A stretch of DNA of 64,000 nucleotides from Clostridium intestinale DSM 6191 (GTDB lineage: Bacteria > Bacillota > Clostridia > Clostridiales > Clostridiaceae). A program made the translations under genes and the position numbers. The notes under the pieces were generated by a model that saw only the letters and a program-made list of their open reading frames with translations, had not been told where the DNA came from and made no database searches. Numbering within the stretch: position 1 is the first letter of the stretch; each line of letters starts with the position of its first letter. Of the stretch, positions 42,758-51,696 are shown in pieces. Where the stretch lies: assembly GCF_900130055.1 (NCBI RefSeq), contig NZ_FQXU01000003.1, positions 523,627-587,626 on the forward strand, given 5' to 3'.

Positions 42758-43512
42758 ATCTTTTTTCCAACGGCAGCAAGATATATTACAAACTCTTCCT
42801 CTCCATCTAATTCTAAAAGTTGATCCATCATTTTTTGATCATATATACCTATAGCGCATGCTCCTGCATTAATAGATTCACTAGCTAAATAAAGATTTTG
42901 GCATACGTGTCCAATATCTATAAGAATTTTTTTATGTGCTGTAATGTCAAACTTCCATTCAGAACGATATGGGATAGTACTCCATGCAAAAAGAACAGCA
43001 GCTTTTTTAGCGAAATTAGGTACAAAGGGCTGCTCTAATGTTATTTCATCAACCGTCTCTTCTATATTATTTAACTCAAACATAAATAAAAGTTTATGCT
43101 GATCTGGAAGATATCTATATACTCCATTTTGTATTCCTTCAACTCTCATTATAAATAAATATGTTTCAAATGAATGTGTTGCGCCACTTGCAGGCACTGT
43201 TCTTAAAGTAATTCCTGATTTATTAGTGTCAGTAATTCCTTGAGTTGCCCATAATAAATAGGATAATTCCTCGAGAGTTAATGATTCCTCACTATAAAAC
43301 CTTGTGCTTCTTCTTTCTTTTATACATTTATAAATTTTTTCGTTTTTAATAGTGTTTTCACTTACCCTTGGGAGATTAATTATGTTAGAAGATGAATTAT
43401 AGGGTTTTACAATAGGTGGTTGAGGTATTCCTTTCATTTTATCAGTTTTTATCTTCTTAAATTCACCAAAATTAGACTTTAAAAAACTTCTTTGCTCTTC
43501 ATATCTTTTCAT
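42754..43512 (-). CDS. SagB/ThcOx-type nitroreductase
   Basis: The 252-residue protein contains the SagB-type nitroreductase core: ERRSTRFYSEESLTLEELSYLLWATQG, then TVPASGATHSFETYLF and the C-terminal GACAIGIYDQKMM. In thiazole/oxazole-peptide systems SagB oxidises azolines, but here no SagC/SagD or precursor peptide lies nearby, so it is probably a stand-alone FMN oxidoreductase. GGAGG precedes the ATG. Confidence 0.88.
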   Translation of the reverse strand: MKRYEEQRSFLKSNFGEFKKIKTDKMKGIPQPPIVKPYNSSSNIINLPRVSENTIKNEKIYKCIKERRSTRFYSEESLTLEELSYLLWATQGITDTNKSGITLRTVPASGATHSFETYLFIMRVEGIQNGVYRYLPDQHKLLFMFELNNIEETVDEITLEQPFVPNFAKKAAVLFAWSTIPYRSEWKFDITAHKKILIDIGHVCQNLYLASESINAGACAIGIYDQKMMDQLLELDGEEEFVIYLAAVGKKI

Positions 43513-43569
43513 GAAAATTCCTCCATTATTATCTTTACTTTATATAATAGCTGATTTAACAAATATTTC

Positions 43570-43585
43570 AGTAACATACGTTACT
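43570..43585. promoter_or_regulatory. Inverted repeat upstream of the SagB-type gene
   Basis: AGTAAC (43570-43575) and GTTACT (43580-43585) form a perfect 6-bp inverted repeat with ATAC between, 58 bp before the SagB start. A related GTTACT/AGTAAC element lies ahead of the pirin gene. Confidence 0.5.
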
Positions 43586-43711
43586 ATAATCAACTCATTC
43601 TTAAGATTTCTAATATTTTACGTATCTTAGTAGCAAAAAAGTGCAACTTAGTTTTATGAGTATTTACTAATGAGTTATTAAATTATATAGTAAGTTTATA
43701 GGAGGTGCAAA

Positions 43712-44149
43712 ATGAAAGTACTTATTGAAGAGTCTCCTGATAATGAAGATACGGAGTTAATAATTAAATGCAAGTCAATAAATGATGAGGTTAAAAGACT
43801 AATAGAATTAATAAAACTTTCTGATGAAAAAATCATAGGGTTTTTAAATGGAGAATCCTATGTTGTTGATCCTATTAAAATTCTTTATTTTGAAAGTGTA
43901 GATAAAAAAACTTTTATGTATACAGAAGATAAGGTTTATGAAATCTCCTTAAGGTTATATGAACTTGAGAAAAAAATGAGTAAATATGATTTTTTTAGAT
44001 CTAGTAAATCAACCATAATAAATATTTCTAGAATAAAAAAACTATCTCATAAATTTAATGGCAAACTTGAAGCTACTTTAGATAATGATGAGAAATTATT
44101 GATTTCAAGGCAATATGTATCAGTTATTAAAGAAATATTATGCTTCTAA
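43712..44149 (+). CDS. LytTR-domain transcriptional regulator
   Basis: The 145-residue protein has a short helical N-terminus and a C-terminal LytTR DNA-binding domain (ILYFESVDKKTFMYTEDKVY, FFRSSKSTIINISRIKKL, ISRQYVSVIKEIL). It lies 13 bp ahead of the DUF3021 gene, a standard partnership in which the LytTR and DUF3021 proteins regulate an adjacent ABC transporter. Site AGGAGG precedes the ATG. Confidence 0.93.
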   Translation: MKVLIEESPDNEDTELIIKCKSINDEVKRLIELIKLSDEKIIGFLNGESYVVDPIKILYFESVDKKTFMYTEDKVYEISLRLYELEKKMSKYDFFRSSKSTIINISRIKKLSHKFNGKLEATLDNDEKLLISRQYVSVIKEILCF

Positions 44150-44162
44150 AGGAGGGTTTTAT

Positions 44163-44609
44163 ATGGAAAAAGGATTTAAAATAATAGTACAATTTAAACT
44201 TGTATGGGGTTTAGTATTTACTGCTACTACTTTACTTTATTCTATTGTAAGCTTAATTTTAGGAGAAACAACTATTGAAATAAGTTTAATATGGAAGTTT
44301 GTAGCTATGACCTTATTATTAACCTTGATACATTTTTTAGTTTATGGAGAATATATCTTTAAATCTCTATCTTCACAAAAAAAAGTAATAATTCATTTTA
44401 TACTTTGCTATATAGTGTTGTTTGTTTTTTCTTATATTTTTAATTGGATTCAAGCTATGAACATACAATCATTTGGAATATTTACAATCAGTTATTCATT
44501 ATTGTATTTAAGCATCTCATCTTCTTTATTTTTTTATTACAAAATTACAGGTGAAAGACTTAACAACAGACTTAAGGAATATAAAGAACGTAAAGGGAGG
44601 ATAGATTAA
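44163..44609 (+). CDS. DUF3021 family membrane protein
   Basis: The 148-residue protein starts at the ATG at 44163, 6-7 nt after AAGGAGG. It has four hydrophobic helices and no catalytic motif. DUF3021 proteins accompany LytTR regulators and probably restrain them at the membrane. Its stop codon overlaps the ABC ATPase start (TAATG). Confidence 0.85.
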   Translation: MEKGFKIIVQFKLVWGLVFTATTLLYSIVSLILGETTIEISLIWKFVAMTLLLTLIHFLVYGEYIFKSLSSQKKVIIHFILCYIVLFVFSYIFNWIQAMNIQSFGIFTISYSLLYLSISSSLFFYYKITGERLNNRLKEYKERKGRID

Positions 44610-45493
44610 TGAAAATAATAGATATTAAAAATCTAACTAAAAGCTATGGTAAAAACAGAGGGGTAGAAGATATAAACCTAACTGTTAATGAGAAAGAAAT
44701 ATTTGGTTTTATAGGTCCAAATGGAGCTGGTAAATCTACAACTATTAAAGTCCTTCTAAACTTTATTTTTCCAACACATGGGGAAGCTAAGATTTTTGAT
44801 CTTGATTGTGTAAAAGATTCTGTGAAAATTAAAGAAAATATAGGATATGTACCTAGTGAGGTTAGATATTATGGAAATATGAAGGTTAGAGACATCATTT
44901 CCTATGGTGAATCCTTTCATAATAATGTGGATAAGGAATATGTTCAACAAATGTGCAAGGATTTTAATGTAGAACTTGATAAAAATATATCTGAACTATC
45001 TTTAGGAAATAAAAAGAAAGTTGCAATTATACAAGCTATTTTAAATAAACCAAAACTTTTAATCCTTGATGAACCAACTAATGGGCTTGATCCATTAATT
45101 CAACAAAAACTATTTGAAACTCTCACTAAATTAAAAAATGAAGGATCAACAATATTTTTCTCAAGCCATAATTTAAGCGAAGTTGAAGAGTTTTGTGATA
45201 AAGTTGCTATTATTAAAGAAGGAAAAATCATAGATATTAAGGATATTAGGGAATATTCTAGGAAAAAGATAAAGAAAATAACTATCAAAACTAGCGAGGT
45301 CATTGAAGAAGAGTTAATAACTTTAGGAATAGAAAACCTAGAAAAAAATAACGAAGTTTTAAACTTTTATTATTCAGGTCCTATAAACCCTCTTTTAAAC
45401 CTTTTAAGTAAATATAAAATTGAAGATTTAACTATTGAGGAAAAGAATTTATCTGAAACCTTTATGAGCTATTATTATAAGGAGGACAAATAA
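44609..45493 (+). CDS. ABC transporter ATP-binding protein (ABC-2 exporter)
   Basis: The 294-residue ATPase has Walker A GPNGAGKSTT, a signature with the weak form ELSLGNKKKVAI, Walker B LLILDEPTNGLDP and switch His in FSSHNL. The C-terminal ~80 residues after 215 are the usual extension of drug/peptide-export ATPases. It overlaps DUF3021 by one base and is followed directly by its permease. Confidence 0.95.
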   Translation: MKIIDIKNLTKSYGKNRGVEDINLTVNEKEIFGFIGPNGAGKSTTIKVLLNFIFPTHGEAKIFDLDCVKDSVKIKENIGYVPSEVRYYGNMKVRDIISYGESFHNNVDKEYVQQMCKDFNVELDKNISELSLGNKKKVAIIQAILNKPKLLILDEPTNGLDPLIQQKLFETLTKLKNEGSTIFFSSHNLSEVEEFCDKVAIIKEGKIIDIKDIREYSRKKIKKITIKTSEVIEEELITLGIENLEKNNEVLNFYYSGPINPLLNLLSKYKIEDLTIEEKNLSETFMSYYYKEDK

Positions 45494-46309
45494 ATGAATG
45501 TTTTTAAAGTTGAAGTAAAAAGAGGATTTAAATCACTAATTATATGGAGCGTAGTTTGTATTCTACTAATTGTTCTATTTATGTCCATGTTCCCTTCTAT
45601 GAAAGACAGCGGTATGCAAGAGTTAGTAAATACAAAAATGGATGCTCTTCCTGAAGCTATTTTGGATGCTTTTAATCTAAAAGATGCTCCTGATTTCTCT
45701 AAGTTAAATGAATATTTTGCTTACGTTTTTCAATATATTGCAATGGCAGGAGCTATATATGGGGGTATTTTAGGTGCTAAATCACTAATTGAGGAAGAAA
45801 GTGAAGGTACTATAGAATTTTTATATGCAAAACCTATTAGTAGAACTAAGATAGTAACCTCAAAAATTCTATCATCTGTAGTATTATTTTATCTTTTCAT
45901 TATGCTTATGGCAATTGGGTCAATAATAGTGGCTTTAGTAGTTAAACCTGCTGATATAGAGTTTATTAATGTGGTAATGGATATGAAAAAACTTTATTTA
46001 GGACTGTTTTTCGTAGGAATGGTATTTATGTCTATAGGCTTTAGTATATCAGTTTTAATACCTCATTTAAGGCTAGCTACACCAATATCTATTGGTACAT
46101 TTTTTATAACTTATCTTTTGGGAATTTTCTCTCAAATGATTGATTCTTTAAAGTTTTTAAAATACTTTTCACCGTTTAATTATGCAATACCTTCTGAAAT
46201 TATTAAAAATGGTTTTGATACTACTAATATACTACTTGGGTTAATAATAAGCATTATATGTATTACCCTTACCTATGTAATTTATAGGAAAAAAGACTTT
46301 AAAATCTAA
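45494..46309 (+). CDS. ABC-2 type permease
   Basis: The 271-residue protein has six hydrophobic helices with the ABC-2 pattern: an N-terminal helix after FKVEVKRGFKSLIIWS, then EEESEGTIEFLYAKPISRTK in the first cytosolic loop. It starts directly after the ATPase gene with AAGGAGG upstream. The LytTR-DUF3021-ABC cassette probably exports a peptide, antibiotic or bacteriocin, as in related loci. Confidence 0.9.
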   Translation: MNVFKVEVKRGFKSLIIWSVVCILLIVLFMSMFPSMKDSGMQELVNTKMDALPEAILDAFNLKDAPDFSKLNEYFAYVFQYIAMAGAIYGGILGAKSLIEEESEGTIEFLYAKPISRTKIVTSKILSSVVLFYLFIMLMAIGSIIVALVVKPADIEFINVVMDMKKLYLGLFFVGMVFMSIGFSISVLIPHLRLATPISIGTFFITYLLGIFSQMIDSLKFLKYFSPFNYAIPSEIIKNGFDTTNILLGLIISIICITLTYVIYRKKDFKI

Positions 46310-46314
46310 AATAT

Positions 46315-46352
46315 AAGCTCATAATAGAAAAACTAAATTCTATTATGAGCTT
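46315..46352. terminator. Bidirectional terminator between the ABC permease and pirin genes
   Basis: A 15-bp perfect stem AAGCTCATAATAGAA/TTCTATTATGAGCTT with an 8-nt loop lies five bases after the permease stop. Confidence 0.9.
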
Positions 46353-46356
46353 TATC

Positions 46357-47376
46357 TTATTTATCTTTATACTCAACTGAACCATCTGGATATTTTGCAA
46401 ATCTTCCCTGCTCTCTTGGATGTACAAAGTCATCTCTTCCCCATGGCCAGCCTCCAAAACCAGTAGTTCTGTAATCAGAAAAAGCTTCAACAATCTCTTC
46501 TTGAGAATTCATAACAAATGGTCCATAACTTACTACAGGTTCTCCTATAGGTTCTCCTTCTAGAAGAAGCAAATAGCTTTCTTTATCTCCATTTTTTATT
46601 TCTATTACCTCATCTCCAGCAAGCTCTACTCCTCTTTTTACTTTTATAGTTGTTCCATCAATTGTTATGCTATCTCCAGAATAGAAATAAACTGCTCTAT
46701 TTAATGTAGATGAAACTTCTTCTAAAACAAAAACTGCTTCTGGTTCCATTTTAATAACTGCTATTCTAACGTTATTTTTTTCATCACCAGCCCAAGAATT
46801 TGGAGATGGATCTAAGCTTTTAGTTTCTTTATAAGAACCTGCTACAAGCTTAACAGTGCTTATTTTCCCATCAGTATCTTTATTCTCTATAACAGGAACA
46901 TCTTCCCTCCATAACATCTTATAATGAGGATCAACAAACTTATCTTTTTTAGGTAAGTTTAGCCATATTTGAAATAACTCCAATGGATTATCCTTATCTC
47001 TATTAACTAAAGGGAACATCTCAGTATGGTTGCAGCCTTTACCAGCTGTTAACCACTGTACATCTCCTGCTCCATATCGTCCTGTAGCTCCAGCAGAATC
47101 AGCATGATCTACGATTCCTTCCTTTACTATGGTTACTGTTTCAAAACCTCTATGTGGATGTTGTGGAAATCCTGGAATCACATCTCCATGATACATACTC
47201 CATCCATCTTTCCCTTGAAAATCACTTCCAATATCTCTACCAGCTAAAGAAGCATTTGGTCCCATCTCGTCATTTCCCTTCGGAAAAGCATCATTATGAT
47301 ATGCACAGAATAAAAATGGATCTTTAGTTTGCCATTGTGTACCTAATTTATTTATTTTAATAATTTTATTTTTCAT
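46357..47376 (-). CDS. Pirin-family protein
   Basis: The 339-residue protein has the pirin bicupin layout. The N-terminal cupin metal site shows FPQHPHRGFETVTIV and later TAGKGCNHTEMFP. It is longer than usual (about 230-300 residues) by an N-terminal segment and a C-terminal tail. Bacterial pirins can act as quercetin dioxygenases or bind iron, with roles often linked to redox stress. A GTTACT/AGTAAC inverted repeat lies 79-99 bp before the start. Confidence 0.9.
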   Translation of the reverse strand: MKNKIIKINKLGTQWQTKDPFLFCAYHNDAFPKGNDEMGPNASLAGRDIGSDFQGKDGWSMYHGDVIPGFPQHPHRGFETVTIVKEGIVDHADSAGATGRYGAGDVQWLTAGKGCNHTEMFPLVNRDKDNPLELFQIWLNLPKKDKFVDPHYKMLWREDVPVIENKDTDGKISTVKLVAGSYKETKSLDPSPNSWAGDEKNNVRIAVIKMEPEAVFVLEEVSSTLNRAVYFYSGDSITIDGTTIKVKRGVELAGDEVIEIKNGDKESYLLLLEGEPIGEPVVSYGPFVMNSQEEIVEAFSDYRTTGFGGWPWGRDDFVHPREQGRFAKYPDGSVEYKDK

Positions 47377-47454
47377 AATTACCTCCTAATTTTAAATCAT
47401 TTTATAATTAAAGTTTGTGAGAATTCAAAAGATTTCATATAATATATTTTTTCA

Positions 47455-47475
47455 TGTTACTTACTTTTAGTAACA
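47455..47475. promoter_or_regulatory. Inverted repeat upstream of pirin
   Basis: TGTTACT (47455-47461) and AGTAACA (47469-47475) form a 7-bp perfect inverted repeat with 7 bp between. It resembles, in opposite polarity, the repeat upstream of the SagB-type gene. Confidence 0.45.
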
Positions 47476-47596
47476 ATATAATTAAACCATATTTCTTTGA
47501 TTTAGTCAATAATTATTATTAATTATAAAACTTGAACCTAATATTAATATTAGTGTAAAATAAAGGTAGAAATAAAAAGTTTATGGAGGAAAATAA

Positions 47597-47824
47597 ATGG
47601 ATGAAATAAATTCTAAAGAAAATATAACCTGCCCTTCATGTGGAAGTTCATTTGTTAAAATAATTATAGAAAAGAAAAATGAAGACTTTGATATTCCAAG
47701 TGGTGTTATAGGATATATTTGTATGGGCCCTATAGGTTTATTATGTGGGTTGTGTTGTGCAGATGGCGAAAAAGATAAAACAACGTGTATATGCAATAAT
47801 TGCGGAACGAGGTTTAATGGGTAG
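47597..47824 (+). CDS. Zinc-ribbon protein of unknown function (75 residues)
   Basis: The protein has two CxxC pairs (CPSCGSSF near the N-terminus, CICNNCGTRF at the end) around a hydrophobic Gly/Cys-rich segment (ICMGPIGLLCGLCC). This arrangement recalls LITAF-like zinc proteins with an in-plane membrane insert. A GGAGG site lies 7 nt before the ATG. Its stop overlaps the next gene's start by one base. Confidence 0.75.
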   Translation: MDEINSKENITCPSCGSSFVKIIIEKKNEDFDIPSGVIGYICMGPIGLLCGLCCADGEKDKTTCICNNCGTRFNG

Positions 47825-48171
47825 TGAAAGATAAAATCTGGCTCTTTTTTATGAAGTTTTTCTCTAATACTTGTCATCAAAAGGCAGATAGAAGTTTTTT
47901 TATTAATAAATATCAATTCCCTTTATGCGCAAGATGTACAGGCTTATTTTTAGGTTACATCTTAGGAATTCTTTTCTTATTCTTTTTCTCGCCCCTTCCA
48001 ACTTTAATATGCTTATCATTTCTAGCAATCATGTTTATCGATTGGTTCCTTCAACATAAAAAGATTAAAGAATCTACTAATTATAGAAGACTTATAACAG
48101 GTTTTTTATGTGGCTTAGGAATAATAAGTATCCTATCAAACACCTACCTATTACTAAAAAATATTTTTTAA
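47824..48171 (+). CDS. DUF2085 family membrane protein
   Basis: The 115-residue protein starts at a GTG sharing one base with the previous stop codon. It has the DUF2085 pattern NTCHQKADRSF followed by FPLCARCTGLFLG, and three hydrophobic helices. The conserved CHQ and CxRCTG residues look like a metal or redox site; the role is unknown. It is translationally coupled with the zinc-ribbon protein. Confidence 0.85.
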   Translation: MKDKIWLFFMKFFSNTCHQKADRSFFINKYQFPLCARCTGLFLGYILGILFLFFFSPLPTLICLSFLAIMFIDWFLQHKKIKESTNYRRLITGFLCGLGIISILSNTYLLLKNIF

Positions 48172-48183
48172 CATTATTAAAAG

Positions 48184-48231
48184 TACCCTGTAATTTAGTA
48201 CACCATTTTTCAGTGTCTATTTTACAGGGTA
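48184..48231. terminator. Bidirectional terminator
   Basis: TACCCTGTAA pairs with TTACAGGGTA between the convergent DUF2085 and arsC genes. Confidence 0.75.
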
Positions 48232-48245
48232 TAGTTTATTTTTTT

Positions 48246-48653
48246 CTAAACTTCATTATTTAGTATTCTATTTTTTAAATCATCTACTTTTTCTTTAATA
48301 GTTTCTGCTGTTTTTATAAACTCTTCCTCATCTTTTCCTGTTGGGTCATCTAATCCCCAATCTTCTGTATGTCTAGCTGGTAAGAAGGGACAAACTACAT
48401 TACAGCCCATTTTTACTACAATATCAACTTCTGGTATATCTGTTAGCAGCTTAGACTTATGTGATTCATTCATATCCACACCATGTAGGCTTTTTATAAT
48501 TCTAACTGCATCTTGATTAATTTGATCTTTAAGTTCAGTACCAGCTGAATATGCCTCAAAAACATCTGAAGCGTACAATTTACTAATGGCTTCTGCCATT
48601 TGTGATCTACAGGAATTGTGAACACATATAAATGCAACCTTTGGTTTTGTCAT
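48246..48653 (-). CDS. arsC: Arsenate reductase, low-molecular-weight phosphatase/thioredoxin type
   Basis: The 135-residue protein has the P-loop CVHNSCRS (CX5R nucleophile loop, Cys near 10), Cys residues near 79-83 (GCNVVC) that complete the disulfide cascade, and the catalytic DDPTG near 110. It reduces arsenate to arsenite using thioredoxin. It is the last gene of the ars operon. Confidence 0.93.
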   Translation of the reverse strand: MTKPKVAFICVHNSCRSQMAEAISKLYASDVFEAYSAGTELKDQINQDAVRIIKSLHGVDMNESHKSKLLTDIPEVDIVVKMGCNVVCPFLPARHTEDWGLDDPTGKDEEEFIKTAETIKEKVDDLKNRILNNEV

Positions 48654-48670
48654 AATAATTACCTCTTTCT

Positions 48671-49723
48671 TTATTTATTTTCAAATGATTTTCTAGTACT
48701 ATTAGCTATCTTAACTAATGTTAACATTATAGGAACCTCTGTTAATACACCAACTACTGTAGCTAAAGCTGCTCCAGATTTTAATCCAAATAAAGATATT
48801 GCAACGGCAACAGCTAGTTCAAAGAAGTTGCTTGCTCCTATCATTCCAGCTGGAGCTGCTATACTGTGAGGTAATTTCCAAAGCTTTGCCCAGCCATAGG
48901 CTATTCCAAATATTAAAAAAGTTTGAATTGTTAATGGAACAGCTATTAATAGAATGTGTAATGGATTATTTAAAATGATATCCCCTTGGAAGGAAAATAT
49001 TATAACTAGTGTTAACAACAAACCTATAATTGTAATATTATTAAACTTTTTTATAAATACATTATTAAAGTAATCAAGACCGTTTTTCTTTATAACAGAT
49101 GTTCTTGTTATATATCCTGCTGCTAAAGGAATAACCACAAATAGTACAGTTGATAATAGTAAAGTACCATATGGTACGGCTACATCACTTACACCTAATA
49201 AAAATGCTACTATCGGTGCAAAAGCTACCAAGATTATTAAGTCATTAACTGCTACTTGAACTAATGTATATCCAGAATCTCCTTTAGTAAGATAACTCCA
49301 AACAAACACCATTGCAGTACAAGGAGCTGCACCTAATAAAACTGCTCCTGCTATATATTCTGTTGCTAAGTCAGCTGGTATAAATGCTTTAAAAACTACT
49401 TTTAAGAAAAATGCTGCTATCAAATACATAGTAAATGGTTTTATCAGCCAATTAGTTACGCAAGTTACTATTAGTCCTTTTGGTTTTTTAGTGGCATTTA
49501 CTATGCTTGAAAAGTCAATCTTTAACATCATTGGATATATCATAATCCATATGAGTATGGCAGTTGGAATTGACACGTTATAATATTCAAATTTGTTAAG
49601 TGTATTTGGAATTGCAGGTAAAAACTGACCTATTAATATTCCTACAACTATACATAATGCAACCCAGATAGTAAGATATCTTTCAAAGACACCTAACCCT
49701 TTATTTTCTTTTTCCTTTGACAA
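48671..49723 (-). CDS. acr3: Arsenite efflux transporter Acr3
   Basis: The 350-residue protein has ten hydrophobic helices and the conserved Cys in AVLLGAAPCTAMVFVW near 130, needed for arsenite transport in Acr3 proteins. It starts at a TTG 8 nt after GGAGG. ArsA and ArsD encoded upstream probably energise and feed it. Confidence 0.94.
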   Translation of the reverse strand: MSKEKENKGLGVFERYLTIWVALCIVVGILIGQFLPAIPNTLNKFEYYNVSIPTAILIWIMIYPMMLKIDFSSIVNATKKPKGLIVTCVTNWLIKPFTMYLIAAFFLKVVFKAFIPADLATEYIAGAVLLGAAPCTAMVFVWSYLTKGDSGYTLVQVAVNDLIILVAFAPIVAFLLGVSDVAVPYGTLLLSTVLFVVIPLAAGYITRTSVIKKNGLDYFNNVFIKKFNNITIIGLLLTLVIIFSFQGDIILNNPLHILLIAVPLTIQTFLIFGIAYGWAKLWKLPHSIAAPAGMIGASNFFELAVAVAISLFGLKSGAALATVVGVLTEVPIMLTLVKIANSTRKSFENK

Positions 49724-49753
49724 TTATTTATCCTCCTAAAACTATTGCTATGA

Positions 49754-51406
49754 TTATTTTTTTACTGTTTTTGAGTAATTTTTGTTTCCACCTGACAGAT
49801 TATAAACATCCTTAAATCCCATATTTAATAATATATTTTGAGTAGCATTCCCTGTAACTCCTTTATTACAGTAAGTTACTGTAAGCTTATCTTTATCTAG
49901 AGAATTTGCTTTTTCTCTTAAATCCTTGTGAGGTATATTTATAGCTTCATCTACATGTGATACCTCATATTGTTTTGGTTCTCTTGTGTCTATTATAATT
50001 ATATCTTCTTTATTATCTATTTTTTCTTGTAATTTATCTGGTGTAATTAACTTTCTATTAGTATTGATATCATTAGTTAATACCATTCCAGTGTACATAA
50101 CTGGATCCTTTGTTGTTGAAAATGGCGGAGCATAGGCTAAATCTAAATGGAATAAATCACTAACCTTAGCTCCAAAAGTAATGGCAGTAACAAAAACGTC
50201 TATTCTTTTATCTACTCCTGCTTTTCCTACTATTTGTACTCCTAATAACTTTTCAGTTTTTTTATCAGCTACGGCTTTTATAAGCATTTCTTCACCATGA
50301 TAATAGGGAGGTTTATCTGGCTTAATGTTATGGGATACACTAATATCGTAGCCTTCATTTATTGCCTCTATTTCAGTTAGCCCTGTTTGAGCTACTGCCA
50401 TGTCAAATATTTTAAATATACCTGTTCCTAATATACCTCTAAATTCTAAATCTCCACCTGTTATTTGATCGCCTGTTATTCTACCCATCTTGTTTGCGGT
50501 AGATCCAAGTGGTCTGTAGAAATTTTTTCCTGTAACTATTGAATAGCTTTCAGCACAATCACCACATGCATATATATCTTTAATGTTTGTTTGCTTCTTA
50601 GTATTTACTTTAATTGCTCCAGTTTCGCCTATTTCCACACCACAATTTTTAGCTAATTCAACATTTGGTCTAACACCAGTAGCTACTATTACCATATCAG
50701 TTTCTATATCTTTTCCACTCTTTAAAAAAGCCTTTGTACCAACTGAATCACCTTCAAATTTTACAACTCCATCATTTAGGATTACATCTACTTCATGTTT
50801 TATTAATGTATCTTTTAAATATAGAGATACATCCTTATCAAGAGGCTTCATTAAATGATCTTCCATCTCAACTACTGTAACATCTATTCCAATGTTTTTT
50901 AGATTCTCAGCCATCTCAAGACCTATAAATCCTGAACCAACAACTAGTGCTTTTTGGGGTTTACTTTTTTCAATATAGTTTTTTATTTTATCTGCACTTA
51001 TAACATCCCTAAGTACAAAAACATTATCTTTATCTATCCCTTCAATTCTAGGGAATATAGGTGTAGCTCCAGTTGAAATGACTAATTTATCATATTTTTC
51101 TATAAAAACTTTACCATTAGTCAAATCTTCAACCATTAACTCTTTTGCTTTCGTATCGATACTTAAAACCTTATGCCTTATTAGAATATCAACGTTATAT
51201 TTACTTTTAAAGAATTTAACATCTCTAGGAACCAATTGTTCCCTATTTTGAACTTCATTTCCTATATAATAAGGAAGTCCACAAGATGAATAAGATATCT
51301 CTTCACCCATCTCAAATATTTTTATTTCTGCATTTTCATCATTTCTTCTTGCTTTTGCTGCTGCAGAAGTTCCTGCTGCTACTGCTCCTATTATTGCTAT
51401 TTTCAT
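49754..51406 (-). CDS. CoA-disulfide reductase-like flavoprotein with C-terminal rhodanese domain
   Basis: The 550-residue protein has an FAD motif IGAVAAGTSAAAKARR, the single-Cys active site SYSSCGLPYY (Cys near 42), an NAD(P)H motif VVGSGFIGLEMAE, and a C-terminal rhodanese domain from about 460 (IIIIDTREPKQYEVSHVDEA) with active-site loop YCNKGVTG. Related enzymes reduce CoA disulfide, polysulfide or persulfide. In an ars operon it may handle thiol or thioarsenic chemistry. Confidence 0.9.
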   Translation of the reverse strand: MKIAIIGAVAAGTSAAAKARRNDENAEIKIFEMGEEISYSSCGLPYYIGNEVQNREQLVPRDVKFFKSKYNVDILIRHKVLSIDTKAKELMVEDLTNGKVFIEKYDKLVISTGATPIFPRIEGIDKDNVFVLRDVISADKIKNYIEKSKPQKALVVGSGFIGLEMAENLKNIGIDVTVVEMEDHLMKPLDKDVSLYLKDTLIKHEVDVILNDGVVKFEGDSVGTKAFLKSGKDIETDMVIVATGVRPNVELAKNCGVEIGETGAIKVNTKKQTNIKDIYACGDCAESYSIVTGKNFYRPLGSTANKMGRITGDQITGGDLEFRGILGTGIFKIFDMAVAQTGLTEIEAINEGYDISVSHNIKPDKPPYYHGEEMLIKAVADKKTEKLLGVQIVGKAGVDKRIDVFVTAITFGAKVSDLFHLDLAYAPPFSTTKDPVMYTGMVLTNDINTNRKLITPDKLQEKIDNKEDIIIIDTREPKQYEVSHVDEAINIPHKDLREKANSLDKDKLTVTYCNKGVTGNATQNILLNMGFKDVYNLSGGNKNYSKTVKK

Positions 51407-51440
51407 AAACTATCCCCTCTCAGGTAAAATATAGTTTTAA

Positions 51441-51668
51441 CTATTGATAATCATTGCTTTTCAACTTGAATGAAGCTTTCTTAAAGATTATATTGTCACT
51501 ATTAAGTTCTGATGGATTTCCTAAAGATTGCGCTTGTTTTTGAATTATTCCTACAAGTTCCCATCCATCTTTACCAAACTTATTTAACTTTTCTTCTATA
51601 GTTAAACTATTATCTAAACTTAAAAAATTATCTACTGTTAGTACCTTATATCTAAATTCAGAATTCAA
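51441..51668 (-). CDS. Small DUF4177-like protein in the ars operon
   Basis: The 75-residue protein starts at a TTG about 10 nt after GGGGG and contains FGKDGWELVGIIQKQ, the G-x-x-GWEL motif of DUF4177. It is the second such protein in the window. Its place between arsA and the flavoprotein gene suggests co-regulation with arsenic resistance; function unknown. Confidence 0.7.
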   Translation of the reverse strand: MNSEFRYKVLTVDNFLSLDNSLTIEEKLNKFGKDGWELVGIIQKQAQSLGNPSELNSDNIIFKKASFKLKSNDYQ

Positions 51669-51696
51669 AATCCAATACCCCCTAATAATATAATTT

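Noticed and set aside
42754-43512. A thiazole/oxazole-modified peptide gene cluster around the SagB-type protein
   Set aside because: No SagC/SagD cyclodehydratase or precursor peptide gene was found nearby. The adjacent LytTR-DUF3021-ABC cassette is a separate unit.
46299-46493. Minus-strand frame overlapping the ABC permease end, the terminator and the pirin 3' end
   Set aside because: It overlaps two real genes and a terminator and has no ribosome binding site.
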